Shown here one piece after another: positions 8,312 through 17,605 of a DNA stretch of 64,000 nt; within the stretch, counting starts at the first letter, position 1, and every line of letters begins with the position of its first letter. The position numbers and the translations under genes are program-made. This DNA comes from Polyangiaceae bacterium (GTDB lineage: Bacteria > Myxococcota_A > Polyangia > Polyangiales > Polyangiaceae): NCBI GenBank assembly GCA_041389725.1, contig JAWKRG010000002.1, positions 1 to 64,000 on the forward strand, read 5' to 3'. Below the pieces are notes generated by a model, which saw nothing but the letters and a program-made list of their open reading frames with translations, was not told the DNA's origin and searched no databases.

Positions 8312-10276
8312 TCAGAACCTGGGTGCGGGCGTAGCGCCAGCGCGCTTGATCGCATCGCTCAGGTCGCTGTTGCCGCGCAGGCACGAGTAGCAATCCCCCA
8401 TGCCAAAGAAGCCGCATCCACGTCGTGCACTGAGCGCCTTGAGCTTGGTGCTGGCGCGCGCGTCCGCCTGCTTCGCCGCGCGCGCAATCACGGGTTTGAT
8501 CGCTGCGCAGCCCCGCGCCTTGTTCAAGTCCAACACGACCAGCAGCGCCGGTGACGCCTTGGCGCGCAACGCAGCTCCCTCGAGCTGGGCTTTGGCAGCT
8601 TTGCTCACCACGGCGAGCTCTCCGCGTCCTCGGGTGCGCTGGTAGACCTCGTACACCAAGTCAGCGCCATTGGCGCCGAGGGACGCGACGCCCAGGTCGA
8701 GCGCCTGATTCACCGTGGCCGGCGTCTCGGCCGCACGCAAAACGTCCTTGAGCAACGCCGAGTCGTTGGCCAACGCGGGGTCCAGGGCGAGCGCCTTCTG
8801 ATACGCCACTAGGCCGTCTTTGACGTGACCGCTCACCGCCAGGCCCCGGCCGAGCGCATACCATTCAGGCGCAGTCCGTTCAGTCTCGGGGCGCGCCTGC
8901 AACGCCGCGATGGCCTGGCGATCGCCGGTCTTGGCACGATCGATGTGTGCCTTGACGTTCGGCGGCGGGGCCACCCGGGCCGCAGTGGCGCTGCGCGCGT
9001 CACCCGCAGCCACGCGGCGCCCGGCAACTGCAGCGCTGACCACCAGAAAGAATCCGACCAGCAAGATCGCTGCGCCCGCCCCGATCAGACCGTAGAGCGG
9101 CACGGGGTGCCCACCGACGGGAATGCGTCGCGCAAGCGCGGGCATGCGTTGCAGCAGCGGCTCGAGGCTGGCCGCGATGCCACGACGTGCCGGCAGTGCC
9201 GCGGCGTGCACCGGAGGCCGCGCCAAGCTGAGCACGGTGTCGCCGTACTGCACGCTATGCGCAGCCGCGCTGGGCGGTGAAGGCGTCAAGGGTGGCATCG
9301 GTGGCGACACGGCGACGGGTTCCGGCGTCCCGAGCAACAGGCCGTCGATCCGCTGCACCAAATCCATCGCGCTGCCGATGCGCTGATCCGGATCCTTGAG
9401 GAGCAGCCGTGCCACCAGTGCCTGCACGGATGCTGGCACTGACGGGGGTAACGGCGCGGGCTCCATCGTCATCTGCCGCGTGAGCACCACGACCAGATCG
9501 TCGTCGTCGAAGGGAGTCTGACCGCAGAGCATCTCGTAGAGCATGATACCAAGGGTGTAGAGGTCCGAGCGCTGATCGACTGGGGTGCCCGCCGCCTGCT
9601 CCGGCGACATGTACTCCGGCGTCCCAAAGACGCTGCCGAGCTGCGTCAAGGCCGGGCCCTCGGCGTCGGTCGTGACCTTCGCGATGCCGAAGTCGAGCAG
9701 CTTCACGAAGTAGGGGTCACCTTCGCGCTCGATCAGCATCACGTTGTCAGGCTTCAGATCGCGGTGAACCACGTCGGCGGCATGCGCCGCAGCAAGCCCG
9801 TCGGCCATCTGCCGTGCAATGTGCAGCGCCAGAGGCACGGGCAGCACGCCGTGATCTTTGATCAACTGGCGCAAGCTGGTGCCCTCCACGTACTCCAGCA
9901 CCAGATAGAACGCGCCGTCGGGAAGGCGCCCGAAATCCGTGGCGCCCGCAACGTTGGGATGCTCGATGCGTGCTGCAGCCACCGCCTCGCGCTCGAAACG
10001 CGCGACGACTTCGGGCAGGTACGTCATCTCGCGATGCAGCACCTTCACCGCGACGCTCTTCTTCATGTGGACGTGTTCGGCGCGGTACACCGCGCCCATG
10101 CCGCCGGTGCCCAAGAGCTCGTTCACGCGGTAGCGCTCGGCCAAGGTAGCGCCGACCAGCGCTTCGGCAGGGTCGAGTTCCGCGTCCTCTCGCTCCGCAG
10201 CCGCGCCCCCGCGCTCCACCGCGCCGGAAGTGGGCGCGGTGACCGCCGCAGCAGCGTCGGGGGAGGTGTCGGTCAT
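8312..10276 (-). CDS. Transmembrane Ser/Thr protein kinase (Hanks type)
   Basis: About 654 residues. The kinase domain occupies ~49-320: glycine loop GTGGMGAVY (56-64), catalytic Lys 78, HRDLKPDN, DFGIAK and GTPEYMSPEQ. All key residues are present, so it should be active. After a Pro-rich juxtamembrane stretch there is one membrane helix (LYGLIGAGAAILLVGFFLVVSA), followed by an extracytoplasmic C-terminal region resembling TPR helices and ending in a Cys-containing segment (GCGFFGMGDCYSC). The ATG at 10276 is preferred; one at 10336 is possible. The Mur-like gene starts 21 bases downstream, so they are probably cotranscribed. Confidence 0.92.
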   Translation of the reverse strand: MTDTSPDAAAAVTAPTSGAVERGGAAAEREDAELDPAEALVGATLAERYRVNELLGTGGMGAVYRAEHVHMKKSVAVKVLHREMTYLPEVVARFEREAVAAARIEHPNVAGATDFGRLPDGAFYLVLEYVEGTSLRQLIKDHGVLPVPLALHIARQMADGLAAAHAADVVHRDLKPDNVMLIEREGDPYFVKLLDFGIAKVTTDAEGPALTQLGSVFGTPEYMSPEQAAGTPVDQRSDLYTLGIMLYEMLCGQTPFDDDDLVVVLTRQMTMEPAPLPPSVPASVQALVARLLLKDPDQRIGSAMDLVQRIDGLLLGTPEPVAVSPPMPPLTPSPPSAAAHSVQYGDTVLSLARPPVHAAALPARRGIAASLEPLLQRMPALARRIPVGGHPVPLYGLIGAGAAILLVGFFLVVSAAVAGRRVAAGDARSATAARVAPPPNVKAHIDRAKTGDRQAIAALQARPETERTAPEWYALGRGLAVSGHVKDGLVAYQKALALDPALANDSALLKDVLRAAETPATVNQALDLGVASLGANGADLVYEVYQRTRGRGELAVVSKAAKAQLEGAALRAKASPALLVVLDLNKARGCAAIKPVIARAAKQADARASTKLKALSARRGCGFFGMGDCYSCLRGNSDLSDAIKRAGATPAPRF

Positions 10277-10352
10277 GGCCCGCTCATTGTCCTTGCCCAA
10301 CTGCCAAGCGTCGAGGAGTTCCGAAAAACCCCGCATTGTTGCTGCATTCGGC

Positions 10353-11438
10353 TCAACGCGACGCCCGCGGAGGCAAGAGATGAACGCTGGACGACGGGCC
10401 GGCTCGGACCCCGCGCGCCAGCACGATCTGGCGTCCTGCGCTGCGGCCATGACCGTAGGTCTCGCTGCGCGCCGAACCGCGATAGTGCGCCCAACGCGTG
10501 TGGGGATGGCGCAGCTTCAAGTATCCCGACAGTTCGGGGTCTCCGACCCAGACCAACCCTTCTTCTCGGTGACGCTTGCCCTCGGCCTGCAGCTTGTCGC
10601 GGAACCCACTCATCACTCCCGCCAAGAAGGTGAGACGCTCGCGATTGCTGCGAATCCCATGCTCGCGCTTGTGGTCCCGCCACAACGCGTCGGCAGTCCG
10701 CACCAGGTAGTCGAAGACGTAGGCGGCGAGCTCCAGGTTCTCCGGCGTGCCGCACACTTCGAGTACGTGGCCGCGCTTGCCCTCACGAGGCCGCCAGACC
10801 GGAACCCAAATCGCTTCGACGAAGAAGTGATCGCCCAGAATCACGGCCAAGATTCGCTTGTCTTCGAAGACGCGCCCCGAGGGCTCCCCGAGGTGGCGAT
10901 AGCCGTAGCTACCCTGGCCCCGCGCCACCCATTCCAAGTTGTGCTTGAGCATCAGCCGCTGGGCGGCATTCATGGCGGCCTGGGCCTCGTTGAGGTTCGG
11001 GCTTTCCGCCAGAGACAGCAGCTTTGCCACGCGGCTCAGCGCGCGCGAGCGCTCCTCGTCGACCTGGGACTCCAGCGGGGGCCCACTTGCGCGCGCATCG
11101 AAGCCGCGCTCCTCGCAGACGCGACGAAAAGCCGGACCATGCTCGGGTTCGGCGTGAAATCCGAGGTTCTCGTCCACGAACTGGTGAGCCATCTCGTGCT
11201 TGAGCACCTCGACCAGCACTCCCCACTCGTGGTGCGAGAGCAATCGGCGGGAAAGTTCCAAGGTGCGCTCCGCACCCACCCAGCGCCCGAGGCGTGACGA
11301 CACATCCGACCAGGCGAACACCGGCATCCTCAGGGAGCCCGCGAAGAAATTCGTGTTCAGCTCACGATAGTTCGCCCGCGCCGCGCGCAGAGCCAAGCGC
11401 TCCAACTCGGCCCCGAGGTTGTCGCTGGGCGGCTCCAT
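10353..11438 (-). CDS. SprT-like zinc peptidase with DUF2786 domain
   Basis: A 361-residue cytoplasmic protein. Residues ~15-125 are SprT-like, with the metalloprotease motif in LKHEMAHQFVDE (HExxH) and a third ligand candidate near EPEHGPAF. Residues ~130-175 carry a DUF2786 helical domain (RVAKLLSLAESPNLNEAQAAMNAAQRLM). The C-terminal half continues as in DUF7168/DUF2786 proteins. SprT-like proteases in other organisms degrade DNA-protein crosslinks; the bacterial combination seen here has no established substrate. The kinase gene starts 76 bases downstream. Confidence 0.85.
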   Translation of the reverse strand: MEPPSDNLGAELERLALRAARANYRELNTNFFAGSLRMPVFAWSDVSSRLGRWVGAERTLELSRRLLSHHEWGVLVEVLKHEMAHQFVDENLGFHAEPEHGPAFRRVCEERGFDARASGPPLESQVDEERSRALSRVAKLLSLAESPNLNEAQAAMNAAQRLMLKHNLEWVARGQGSYGYRHLGEPSGRVFEDKRILAVILGDHFFVEAIWVPVWRPREGKRGHVLEVCGTPENLELAAYVFDYLVRTADALWRDHKREHGIRSNRERLTFLAGVMSGFRDKLQAEGKRHREEGLVWVGDPELSGYLKLRHPHTRWAHYRGSARSETYGHGRSAGRQIVLARGVRAGPSSSVHLLPPRASR

Positions 11439-11687
11439 GGCGGAGACCCTAGGGCGAGTGCAGCGCTGCGTCGAGGCGACGCGCGAAAGCGTTTCTGTGA
11501 CCAGCGTCTACGCCCTGTGACTGGAGTCCGACAGCCGTGACTCGATTGCCAGACCTGGGCGACGCAACAAAGCGACAGCGCTTCCCGAAACCCAGTGAAT
11601 ATTCTGGTGGCCCGCAAGTTGCTAGGTCGTGAGCTTTCGGATTTCGCGCGCGGGGCCGGGGGCGGTTCTGGGCGGTGGGAGGTTCAC

Positions 11688-13421
11688 ATGCAGTGGATTG
11701 GGCGAAGCTTTGTGTTGGGTTTGACGTGCACGGCGCTGCTGGCAACTCCACGCGCAGAGGCCTGCGGCGGCACGTTCTGCGACGCGCCCGCACAGGGGCA
11801 GGCACCCATGCCGGTGGATCAGACCGGCGAGAACGTGCTGTTCGTGATGGCGAACGGCATGGTCGAAGCGCACATACAGATTCAGTACACCGGCGATCCC
11901 GAACGTTTTGCCTGGGTCATTCCGGTGCCCACCACGCCGGAGCTGAGCGTCGGCTCCCAGAACTTGTTCGTGAATCTGCTCAACGCGACGGTGCCGACCT
12001 TCACGCTCAACACGACCTTCGACGCCTGCGGTGGCGACTCGACCGGCTCGCGCGCCGGCTGTGGCATGTCTTCCAGCGACGACTCCGGCTCCGCTTCCTA
12101 TTCGCCGGGAGGCGGTGGAAACACCAAGGGAGACGCACCCCAAATCCGCTCGCGGCAGGCCGTGGGCGCTTTCGAGGCCACGGTGCTCGAGCCAACGTCG
12201 GCTCAAGGCATGGTCGACTGGCTCGAGCTGAACGGCTTCGACGCGGACGCCGCGGACGCCGTACCCGTGCTCAGCGACTACATCAACCGCCACTATCAGT
12301 TCGTCACCATCAAGCTGCGTCCCGCAGCTGGTACCGACGAGATCCATCCCCTGGTGATTCGCTACCCGGGCAACGAGCCCTGCGTTCCCCTCAAGCTCAC
12401 CGCGATTGCTGCGACTGACGACATGGTCGTGCGTACCTTCTTCCTCGGCGAGCGGCGCGTGGTGCCCACCAACTACAAGCACGTGACGCTGAACCAGGCC
12501 CATCTCGACTTCCGCACCCTGGGTAGCAACTACAATCTCGCCGTGTCGCGAGCCGTCGACAGTCCCGTCGCCAACGGCCAGGGCTTCGTCACGGAGTACG
12601 CCGGCCCGAGTCAGGTTACCCCCAACACGGGCCTGTACGATCCGGTGTGGTCGAACGTCGACTTCACCTCGACGCCCGCGGAGCAGGTCGTGTCGCAGCT
12701 CACGAGCATGGGGCTGATGTCGTGCTCGGACTCCTTCAACTGCACCTCGTCCCATCCATTGCTCTTCGCGTTGCTCGACCGCTACTTGCCGCCACCCAGC
12801 GGGGTTGCGCCCGCGGACTACTACGCTTGCGTGAGCTGCTACACGACGACGGATCCGGCGTCCTGGGATCCCAACGGATTCGCCACTGACTTCGCGACCA
12901 TGATTGCGGAGCCGGGGAAGCGCGCACAACAGGTGCTCCAGCTCTATCCCTACCTCACGCGATTGCTCACCCGGCTGTCGCCCGCGGAAATGAGCGTCGA
13001 CCCGATGTTCCAGGAGTGGCCACAAGAGCTCGGCGATGAAAACGCCACCTTCAGCGCAACCCAGGCCCAGACCTGCTCGGGGGATTGGGTCACCCGCTTG
13101 CCTGACGGACGAGAAGTCCCGGGCGGCTCGCTGGGAGTGTCTCCCGACTTGCCCAGTTCCATGCCTTGGGCGGAGCGCATCGAAGAGTTCACGCCGGATG
13201 GCGAGCGCATCGTGCTCGTCGACAACAGCGCCGCAATCCGGCAGCAGCTGGCGAACATGCGCGTCATCAACCTCTCCAAGGAAGATACCCAAACGAAGAG
13301 CGGCCTCGAGTCCGGCTGCGGCTGCAGCTTGCCCGGCCGCGACACGAGTCACGGGCTCATCAGCTGCGGACTCGCGCTCATGTTGCTGGTCCGACGTCGA
13401 CGCCGCTCGACCCAACGCTGA
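11688..13421 (+). CDS. DUF2330 surface protein with MYXO-CTERM-like tail
   Basis: A 577-residue exported protein. GGGAGG precedes the ATG at 11688. The signal peptide (to about residue 25, ...RAEA) is followed by CGGTFCD, the hallmark start of DUF2330 proteins, which are abundant in myxobacteria and of unknown function. The C-terminus reads SGCGCSLPGRD, then a hydrophobic stretch ISCGLALMLLV and RRRRR: the tripartite Cys-helix-Arg layout of MYXO-CTERM sorting signals, implying surface anchoring after processing. Eight or more Cys in the mature part suggest disulphides. The last codons are part of a three-copy tandem repeat. Confidence 0.87.
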   Translation: MQWIGRSFVLGLTCTALLATPRAEACGGTFCDAPAQGQAPMPVDQTGENVLFVMANGMVEAHIQIQYTGDPERFAWVIPVPTTPELSVGSQNLFVNLLNATVPTFTLNTTFDACGGDSTGSRAGCGMSSSDDSGSASYSPGGGGNTKGDAPQIRSRQAVGAFEATVLEPTSAQGMVDWLELNGFDADAADAVPVLSDYINRHYQFVTIKLRPAAGTDEIHPLVIRYPGNEPCVPLKLTAIAATDDMVVRTFFLGERRVVPTNYKHVTLNQAHLDFRTLGSNYNLAVSRAVDSPVANGQGFVTEYAGPSQVTPNTGLYDPVWSNVDFTSTPAEQVVSQLTSMGLMSCSDSFNCTSSHPLLFALLDRYLPPPSGVAPADYYACVSCYTTTDPASWDPNGFATDFATMIAEPGKRAQQVLQLYPYLTRLLTRLSPAEMSVDPMFQEWPQELGDENATFSATQAQTCSGDWVTRLPDGREVPGGSLGVSPDLPSSMPWAERIEEFTPDGERIVLVDNSAAIRQQLANMRVINLSKEDTQTKSGLESGCGCSLPGRDTSHGLISCGLALMLLVRRRRRSTQR

Positions 13422-13504
13422 ACGCGCGCCATCGGCGCCGCTCGACCCAACGCTGACGCGCACCGTCGGCGCCGCTCGACCCGACGCTGCGCGCGCACCA
13501 TCGG
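13401..13504 (+). repeat. Three tandem ~35-bp repeats duplicating the 3' end of the DUF2330 gene
   Basis: Units at 13401-13435, 13436-13469 and 13470-13504 share the core CGCTCGACCCAACGCTG. The first contains the last codons (RRSTQR) and stop of the DUF2330 gene; the second repeats the same codons and TGA; the third has lost the stop. Confidence 0.85.
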
Positions 13505-13560
13505 CGAAGTCGCACGAAAACGGCTTCGCCGCCTGTCGGCAACCTGTTAGAACTCGGCAC

Positions 13561-13770
13561 ATGTCGACTCAGATCAAGTGCGCTCCGAACGGCCCCCTCT
13601 TGACCGAGGGTCCCCTCACCCTCACCGATCCGACGGGCAAGAACCTCGAGATCCCTGCCGGCAAGAAGATCGCCCTCTGCCGCTGCGGTTTCTCGCAGAA
13701 CAAGCCCTTCTGCGACGGGCAGCACTCGAAGCAAGGCTTCAAGGCCGACGAAGAAGCGAAAGCGCCCTGA
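13561..13770 (+). CDS. CDGSH iron-sulfur domain protein
   Basis: A 69-residue protein whose C-terminal half has the CDGSH-type cluster site: CRCGFSQNKPFCDGQH, i.e. Cys-x-Cys, then Cys-Asp-Gly and the His ligand of a [2Fe-2S] cluster of the mitoNEET class. Residues 1-35 form the usual beta lead-in (GPLTLTDPTGKNLEIP). Single-CDGSH bacterial proteins are small redox or cluster-transfer proteins in the cytoplasm. The partner is unknown. The ATG at 13561 matches the normal family length. Confidence 0.92.
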   Translation: MSTQIKCAPNGPLLTEGPLTLTDPTGKNLEIPAGKKIALCRCGFSQNKPFCDGQHSKQGFKADEEAKAP

Positions 13771-13776
13771 GCGCCC

Positions 13777-13813
13777 AGCCGAGTTCTCGGCTAGCAGCCG
13801 CACCTTCGGCTGC
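13777..13813. terminator. Two tandem hairpins between convergent genes
   Basis: AGCCGAG/CTCGGCT (13777-13792) and GCAGCCG/CGGCTGC (13794-13813, 6-base loop) are perfect stems placed between the CDGSH gene and the opposing 13879-14247 gene. There is no T-run, but position suggests a bidirectional transcription stop. Confidence 0.45.
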
Positions 13814-13878
13814 GTCGCGCGCCCGCACCCCTCTTCTCGTTGCGACCCTGCGCCGCCAACGCAGCTGCGTCACAAGCC

Positions 13879-14247
13879 TCAGTCACGCAGGCGGCAGCGC
13901 ACGTCGGCCTTGAACTCCGACGCCGGCGAACCGCGAAAGGTCACGACGGTCTCGCTGCTCGCGGCCCCCACGTCGACTTCGATGGGTTCGGGATTCACGT
14001 CCGTCGTCACGCGGCAGGCTGCCGTCTTCGTGCAGCCGTTGTCGATCTGAACGAGGTGGTCGTAGCCGTAGGCACCGTAGCGCGCGTAGGCCTTGACCTT
14101 CACACAAGCCGGCAGCGCTGGCGCTTTCGCCGGCCCGTCCTCTGCCACGCGCAACGCGGGCGGGCTCGACGGCGTCGGCTGCGCAGCGGCAGCCCCTGCC
14201 AGCAGCAGCAAAGCGGGCAGCGCCAAGATTCGAAACATCGCCTTCAA
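13879..14247 (-). CDS. Small secreted protein of unknown function
   Basis: A 122-residue protein with a signal peptide (MKAMFRILALPALLLLAGAAAAQ) and a ~75-residue beta-rich mature domain with four Cys (PACVKVKAYARYG, DNGCTKTAACRV, DVRCRLRD), probably two disulphides. The pattern resembles small periplasmic proteins of myxobacteria but no named family was recognised. It is convergent with the CDGSH gene across two hairpins. Confidence 0.75.
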   Translation of the reverse strand: MKAMFRILALPALLLLAGAAAAQPTPSSPPALRVAEDGPAKAPALPACVKVKAYARYGAYGYDHLVQIDNGCTKTAACRVTTDVNPEPIEVDVGAASSETVVTFRGSPASEFKADVRCRLRD

Positions 14248-14390
14248 GATGGGGCCGCCAGCGGAATTGTCGAGGTCGTCAGTTGGGTTTGGGGGTCTAG
14301 TGCGGGGCGGCGGAGCCGGCTACTCATGCACTGCGGGTCGCATTCGCGCACCGAGTCGCGGGGTCACGCACCGCCGCACTTGCAGCGACG

Positions 14391-15059
14391 CTACGGCGCT
14401 TCGCAGCAATAGCCGCGTACGTCGTGGAGGCCGGCAGTCGCGCAATCTTCGTCGAACCACACCTGCTTCGTACTCATCAACACGCAATCCTGACTCGGCC
14501 CACCCAGCACGCCCAAGCTGTCGGGTTCCTTGGGCAGCGTGGACCACGGCGCGTAGCTACCCAACGGGCTGCCGTCCACCCAAAGGAACGCCTTCTCCGT
14601 CGCGGTGTCCGAGAGACCGATCCAGATATCGGTGCTCGGCAACAGCGAGTGCACCTGGCTGTTCTCGGTGCCGTCGCCAATCACCACGAGGTCCATGCCT
14701 TGGGCTACGCAATCTTGGCGCGCGGCGTGCCAAGAGAGGGCGGAGGCAGAGAGACAGCACGTCAAGCTGCCCTGAGTCTGGCAACCTGGGGTTCCGCTGC
14801 CGCCACTCCCACCGCTGCCAGTCGCGCCCGCGCCACCGCTCCCGCCGCCTGACGTGCCTCCCGCTCCGCCACTCGCCGTGGCACCCGTGCCGCCACCCGC
14901 GCTTCCGCTGCTTCCGCCTCCGCCACCCGCCCCAGCGGCGCCCGCCGCGCCGGCGTTGCCGCCGGAACCCGACGTGCTGCCCTTGCTCGACGAGCTGCAA
15001 GCGGGAGTCGTCAACAGAGCGCCGAAGAGCGCCAGAAACCCGAGGTCGACCGTGCGCAT
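14391..15059 (-). CDS. Lipoprotein with C-type-lectin-like domain
   Basis: About 222 residues. The start at 15059 gives a lipoprotein signal (FLALFGALLTTPAC) followed by a Ser/Gly/Ala-Gly-Gly linker of ~70 residues. Residues ~95-222 are a C-type lectin fold: CCLSASALSWHAARQDC, DIWIGLSD (the WIGL core motif), FLWVDGSPL, QDCVLM, then WFDEDC and GYCCEAP. The Cys spacing fits the conserved disulphides; the sugar-binding EPN/QPD triplet is not obvious, so the ligand may be a protein. It is probably displayed on the outer membrane. Confidence 0.85.
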   Translation of the reverse strand: MRTVDLGFLALFGALLTTPACSSSSKGSTSGSGGNAGAAGAAGAGGGGGSSGSAGGGTGATASGGAGGTSGGGSGGAGATGSGGSGGSGTPGCQTQGSLTCCLSASALSWHAARQDCVAQGMDLVVIGDGTENSQVHSLLPSTDIWIGLSDTATEKAFLWVDGSPLGSYAPWSTLPKEPDSLGVLGGPSQDCVLMSTKQVWFDEDCATAGLHDVRGYCCEAP

Positions 15060-15138
15060 CGTCACAGTATAGGCCCTGTGTCGCATGCGCCCACCCCTGA
15101 ACCCGCCTCGCGCCCCGCCAATCTCCGAGGAATCGCGC

Positions 15139-16494
15139 ATGGCAAGCCGGCCCCTTGCAACCGCGGGGGCCGATGGCATCCTCCCGCCCACCATGAGCCA
15201 AGACGACTTCGCCTCGATGTTGGAAGCCTCCTTTGCTGGCGGCAAGAGCCGCGGTCAGCGCCGCATCTCGCACGGGGAAGTCGTGGACGGCACGATCATC
15301 CAGATCGGGCAAGAAGCGATCTTCGTCGACATCGGCGCGACCACGGACGCGAGTATCGAGCGCGCAGAACTGCAGGACGCCAAGGGCAACCTGCGCGTGC
15401 AAGTGGGAGACCGCATCAAGGCGACGGTGTTGGACACCCAGGGCGACGTGCTCAAGCTGACGCTCTCGCTCGGGCGGGGCGGAAGCATCGACGCGAGTCA
15501 GCTGCAGGCCGCTCTCGACGCCAAGGCACCAGTGTTCGGCAAGGTGTCGCGCGCCGTCAAGGGTGGTCTCGAGCTCGACATCGGCGGCGTGCGCGCCTTC
15601 TGTCCCGCTTCTCAGGTGGAAATCGGGCACACGGCGGATCTGGAAGCGTTCGTCGGCACCGACATGGAAGTCGTGGTGATGGAGATCAAAGAGGGCGGGC
15701 GCAACGTGATCGTGTCGCGGCGCGCGCTCCTCGAATCCCGTCAAAAGGAAGTCGCGGCTCAGCTCGCGGCCAGCCTGACCCCGGGCATGGACACCGAAGG
15801 CGTCGTGCGCGCCACCAACAAGCACGGTGCCATCGTCGACCTGGGCGGCCTGGACGGCTTCGTGCATGTCTCGGAACTCTCACACAGGCGCGTTGGCTCT
15901 GCAGACGACGTGGTCGCCCCGGGCGATCGCGTCTCGGTGCGCATCCTGTCAGTGGAACACGGCGACAAAGGCTTGCGCGTGCGCCTCAGCATGAAGGCCC
16001 TCATGGAGCGCGACACCACTGCGCCGGCGCCCGAAGAGGTGCTGGAAGGCACCGTGGTCAAACACACCGGGGGCGGCGTGATCGTGAGCACCGCGCGCGG
16101 CGAAGGGTTGGTTCCCCTGTCGGAGCTCGGGCTCGCGCCCGGCGCCGATCACCGACGGGCGTGTCCGGTGGGCAAGGTGCTCTCCGTCGTGAGCGTCAAG
16201 AGCGGCGACCGCCTGCGTTTCAGCGTCACCGGTGTTGCACGAGTCGAGGAGCGCAAGAACTATCGCGAGTTCAGCGGTGGCCGCGGCGGCTCCCTGGGCA
16301 GCTTGGGCGATGTGCTGCGACAAAAGCTGGGGTTGCCCGACGCGCCGCCCGCCAGTGAGAGCGCTGCGGCGGAAACACGGGCCGCGACCCCGGCAGCGCC
16401 GACAGCGGAGACGCGCGCGGCCGCCCCGGCTGCGCCGACTCCACGACGCGAACACAAGGAACCCCCGACAGGCGTGGTGCGGCGCAAGCGCTGA
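15139..16494 (+). CDS. RNA-binding protein with four S1 domains
   Basis: About 451 residues. GAGGA lies 7 bases before the ATG at 15139. Four S1 OB folds follow: ~45-115 (GEVVDGTIIQIGQEAIFVDIG), ~130-200 (GKVSRAVKGGLELDIGGVRAFCPASQVE), ~215-290 (GVVRATNKHGAIVDLGGLDGFVHVSEL) and ~305-370 (GTVVKHTGGGVIVSTARGEGLVP). The tail is Ala/Pro-rich with basic residues. It resembles a short ribosomal protein S1 paralogue and likely binds mRNA; a second rpsA is expected elsewhere. The stop codon lies in a 19-bp tandem repeat shared with the convergent gap to htpX. Confidence 0.88.
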   Translation: MASRPLATAGADGILPPTMSQDDFASMLEASFAGGKSRGQRRISHGEVVDGTIIQIGQEAIFVDIGATTDASIERAELQDAKGNLRVQVGDRIKATVLDTQGDVLKLTLSLGRGGSIDASQLQAALDAKAPVFGKVSRAVKGGLELDIGGVRAFCPASQVEIGHTADLEAFVGTDMEVVVMEIKEGGRNVIVSRRALLESRQKEVAAQLAASLTPGMDTEGVVRATNKHGAIVDLGGLDGFVHVSELSHRRVGSADDVVAPGDRVSVRILSVEHGDKGLRVRLSMKALMERDTTAPAPEEVLEGTVVKHTGGGVIVSTARGEGLVPLSELGLAPGADHRRACPVGKVLSVVSVKSGDRLRFSVTGVARVEERKNYREFSGGRGGSLGSLGDVLRQKLGLPDAPPASESAAAETRAATPAAPTAETRAAAPAAPTPRREHKEPPTGVVRRKR

Positions 16495-16530
16495 AGGCGC
16501 CGCTCACCGCTGAAGGCGCCGCTCACCGCT
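16489..16530 (+). repeat. 19-bp tandem repeat over the stop codon of the S1 gene
   Basis: Two exact units beginning CGCTGAAGGCGCC (16489-16507, 16508-16526) and the first bases of a third. The first CGCTGA is the last Arg codon and stop of the S1-domain gene, so the repeat duplicates the stop. Confidence 0.8.
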
Positions 16531-16537
16531 GCGAAGC

Positions 16538-17428
16538 TCAGCGGCGCCCGCGGCTTTGCAGCGCGGCGATTCGCTCTGCAATCGGCGGATGCGTGCGAAA
16601 CAGGTTCAGGAAACCGCTGCGCCCACCCTTGATCCCGAAAGCTGCGACGCTCTCGGGCAGCGACGATTCGTCACTCTGCGCGCCCAAACGCTGCAGCGCG
16701 GCGATCATGTTGGGCGCGCCCACCATGTTCGCTGCGCCGGCGTCCGCGCGGTACTCGCGCCAGCGCGAAAAGGCCATGACGATCACCGTGGCCAAGACCC
16801 CCAGCACGATCTCCGCAACGAACACCGACAAGAAGTAGCCCATCCCACGCCCGCGTCGGTCATTGCCACGCGAAAGCACGCCATCGACCACGTTGCCCAC
16901 TACGCGCGAGAAGAAGATGACGAAAGTGTTGACCACTCCTTGGATGAGCGTGAGCGTCACCATGTCGCCATTGGCGGCGTGGGACACTTCGTGGGCGAGA
17001 ACCGCCTCGACCTCCTCCCGCCGCATGCTGCGCAAGAGCCCAGAGCTGACGGCGACCAGGGAGTTGTTTCGACTCGGACCGGTCGCAAAGGCGTTCAGCT
17101 CAGCGGAGTCGTAGATGGCGACCTCGGGCATGCCGATGCCTGCCTGCGCTGCCTGACGCTGCACGGTAGCAAGCAGCCACGCTTCGGTTTCATTCCGCGG
17201 ATGCGTGATGACTTGGGCACCAGTGGCGCGTTTGGCCACCCACTTGCTGATCAACAGCGAGATGACGGAGCCGGCGAAGCCGAAGATCACGGAGAAGATC
17301 GCCAGCGGCAAGTACGTCCAATCGACGTCCTCTACTATTCCCGTGGTCCGAATCACGAACCAGACCACGGAGAGCAGCAGCAGCACCGCCAGGTTGGTCA
17401 GTACGAACAGAACGACACGCTTGAACAT
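16538..17428 (-). CDS. htpX: Membrane zinc metalloprotease HtpX
   Basis: A 296-residue M48-family membrane protease of the inner membrane, which degrades misfolded membrane proteins. Two N-terminal helices (VVLFVLTNLAVLLLLSVVWFV; YLPLAIFSVIFGFAGSVISLL) are followed by the core NAFATGPSRNNSLVAVSSGLL, the zinc motif AHEVSHAANGDM (HExxH), two further helices, and the third ligand region SRWREYRADAGAA. Length and order match E. coli HtpX, with cytoplasmic active site expected. The C-terminal RTHPPIAERIAALQ motif is also typical. Confidence 0.95.
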   Translation of the reverse strand: MFKRVVLFVLTNLAVLLLLSVVWFVIRTTGIVEDVDWTYLPLAIFSVIFGFAGSVISLLISKWVAKRATGAQVITHPRNETEAWLLATVQRQAAQAGIGMPEVAIYDSAELNAFATGPSRNNSLVAVSSGLLRSMRREEVEAVLAHEVSHAANGDMVTLTLIQGVVNTFVIFFSRVVGNVVDGVLSRGNDRRGRGMGYFLSVFVAEIVLGVLATVIVMAFSRWREYRADAGAANMVGAPNMIAALQRLGAQSDESSLPESVAAFGIKGGRSGFLNLFRTHPPIAERIAALQSRGRR

Positions 17429-17581
17429 CTTCGCTCGTCGGATCGTTAATCACGCACCCGCAAGATGTCGAGGGCAGCCCGATCCGCAAGCGTCTTCCGC
17501 AAACTGCACGCATTTTCCGACCTGAAGTGGGACCCAACCGCAAAGCCGCCACGAGCGCGAAGGGGCGCCAAGAGATTGGCT

Positions 17582-17605
17582 GTGTGGCTGCCGTTGCAGC
17601 CACAC
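17582..17605. terminator. Strong 10-bp hairpin in the htpX-epimerase gap
   Basis: GTGTGGCTGC (17582-17591) pairs perfectly with GCAGCCACAC (17596-17605) around a 4-base loop. It lies in the 287-base gap between the end of the epimerase gene (17716) and the htpX start (17428), both minus strand. There is no T-run. Position fits a terminator for the epimerase; a structured leader of htpX is an alternative. Confidence 0.45.

Noticed and set aside
11622..13562. 646-codon open frame on the minus strand
   Set aside because: It is antisense to the DUF2330 gene, rich in Arg, Ala, Gly and His with no family motif; the plus-strand gene has a signal peptide, domain and sorting tail.
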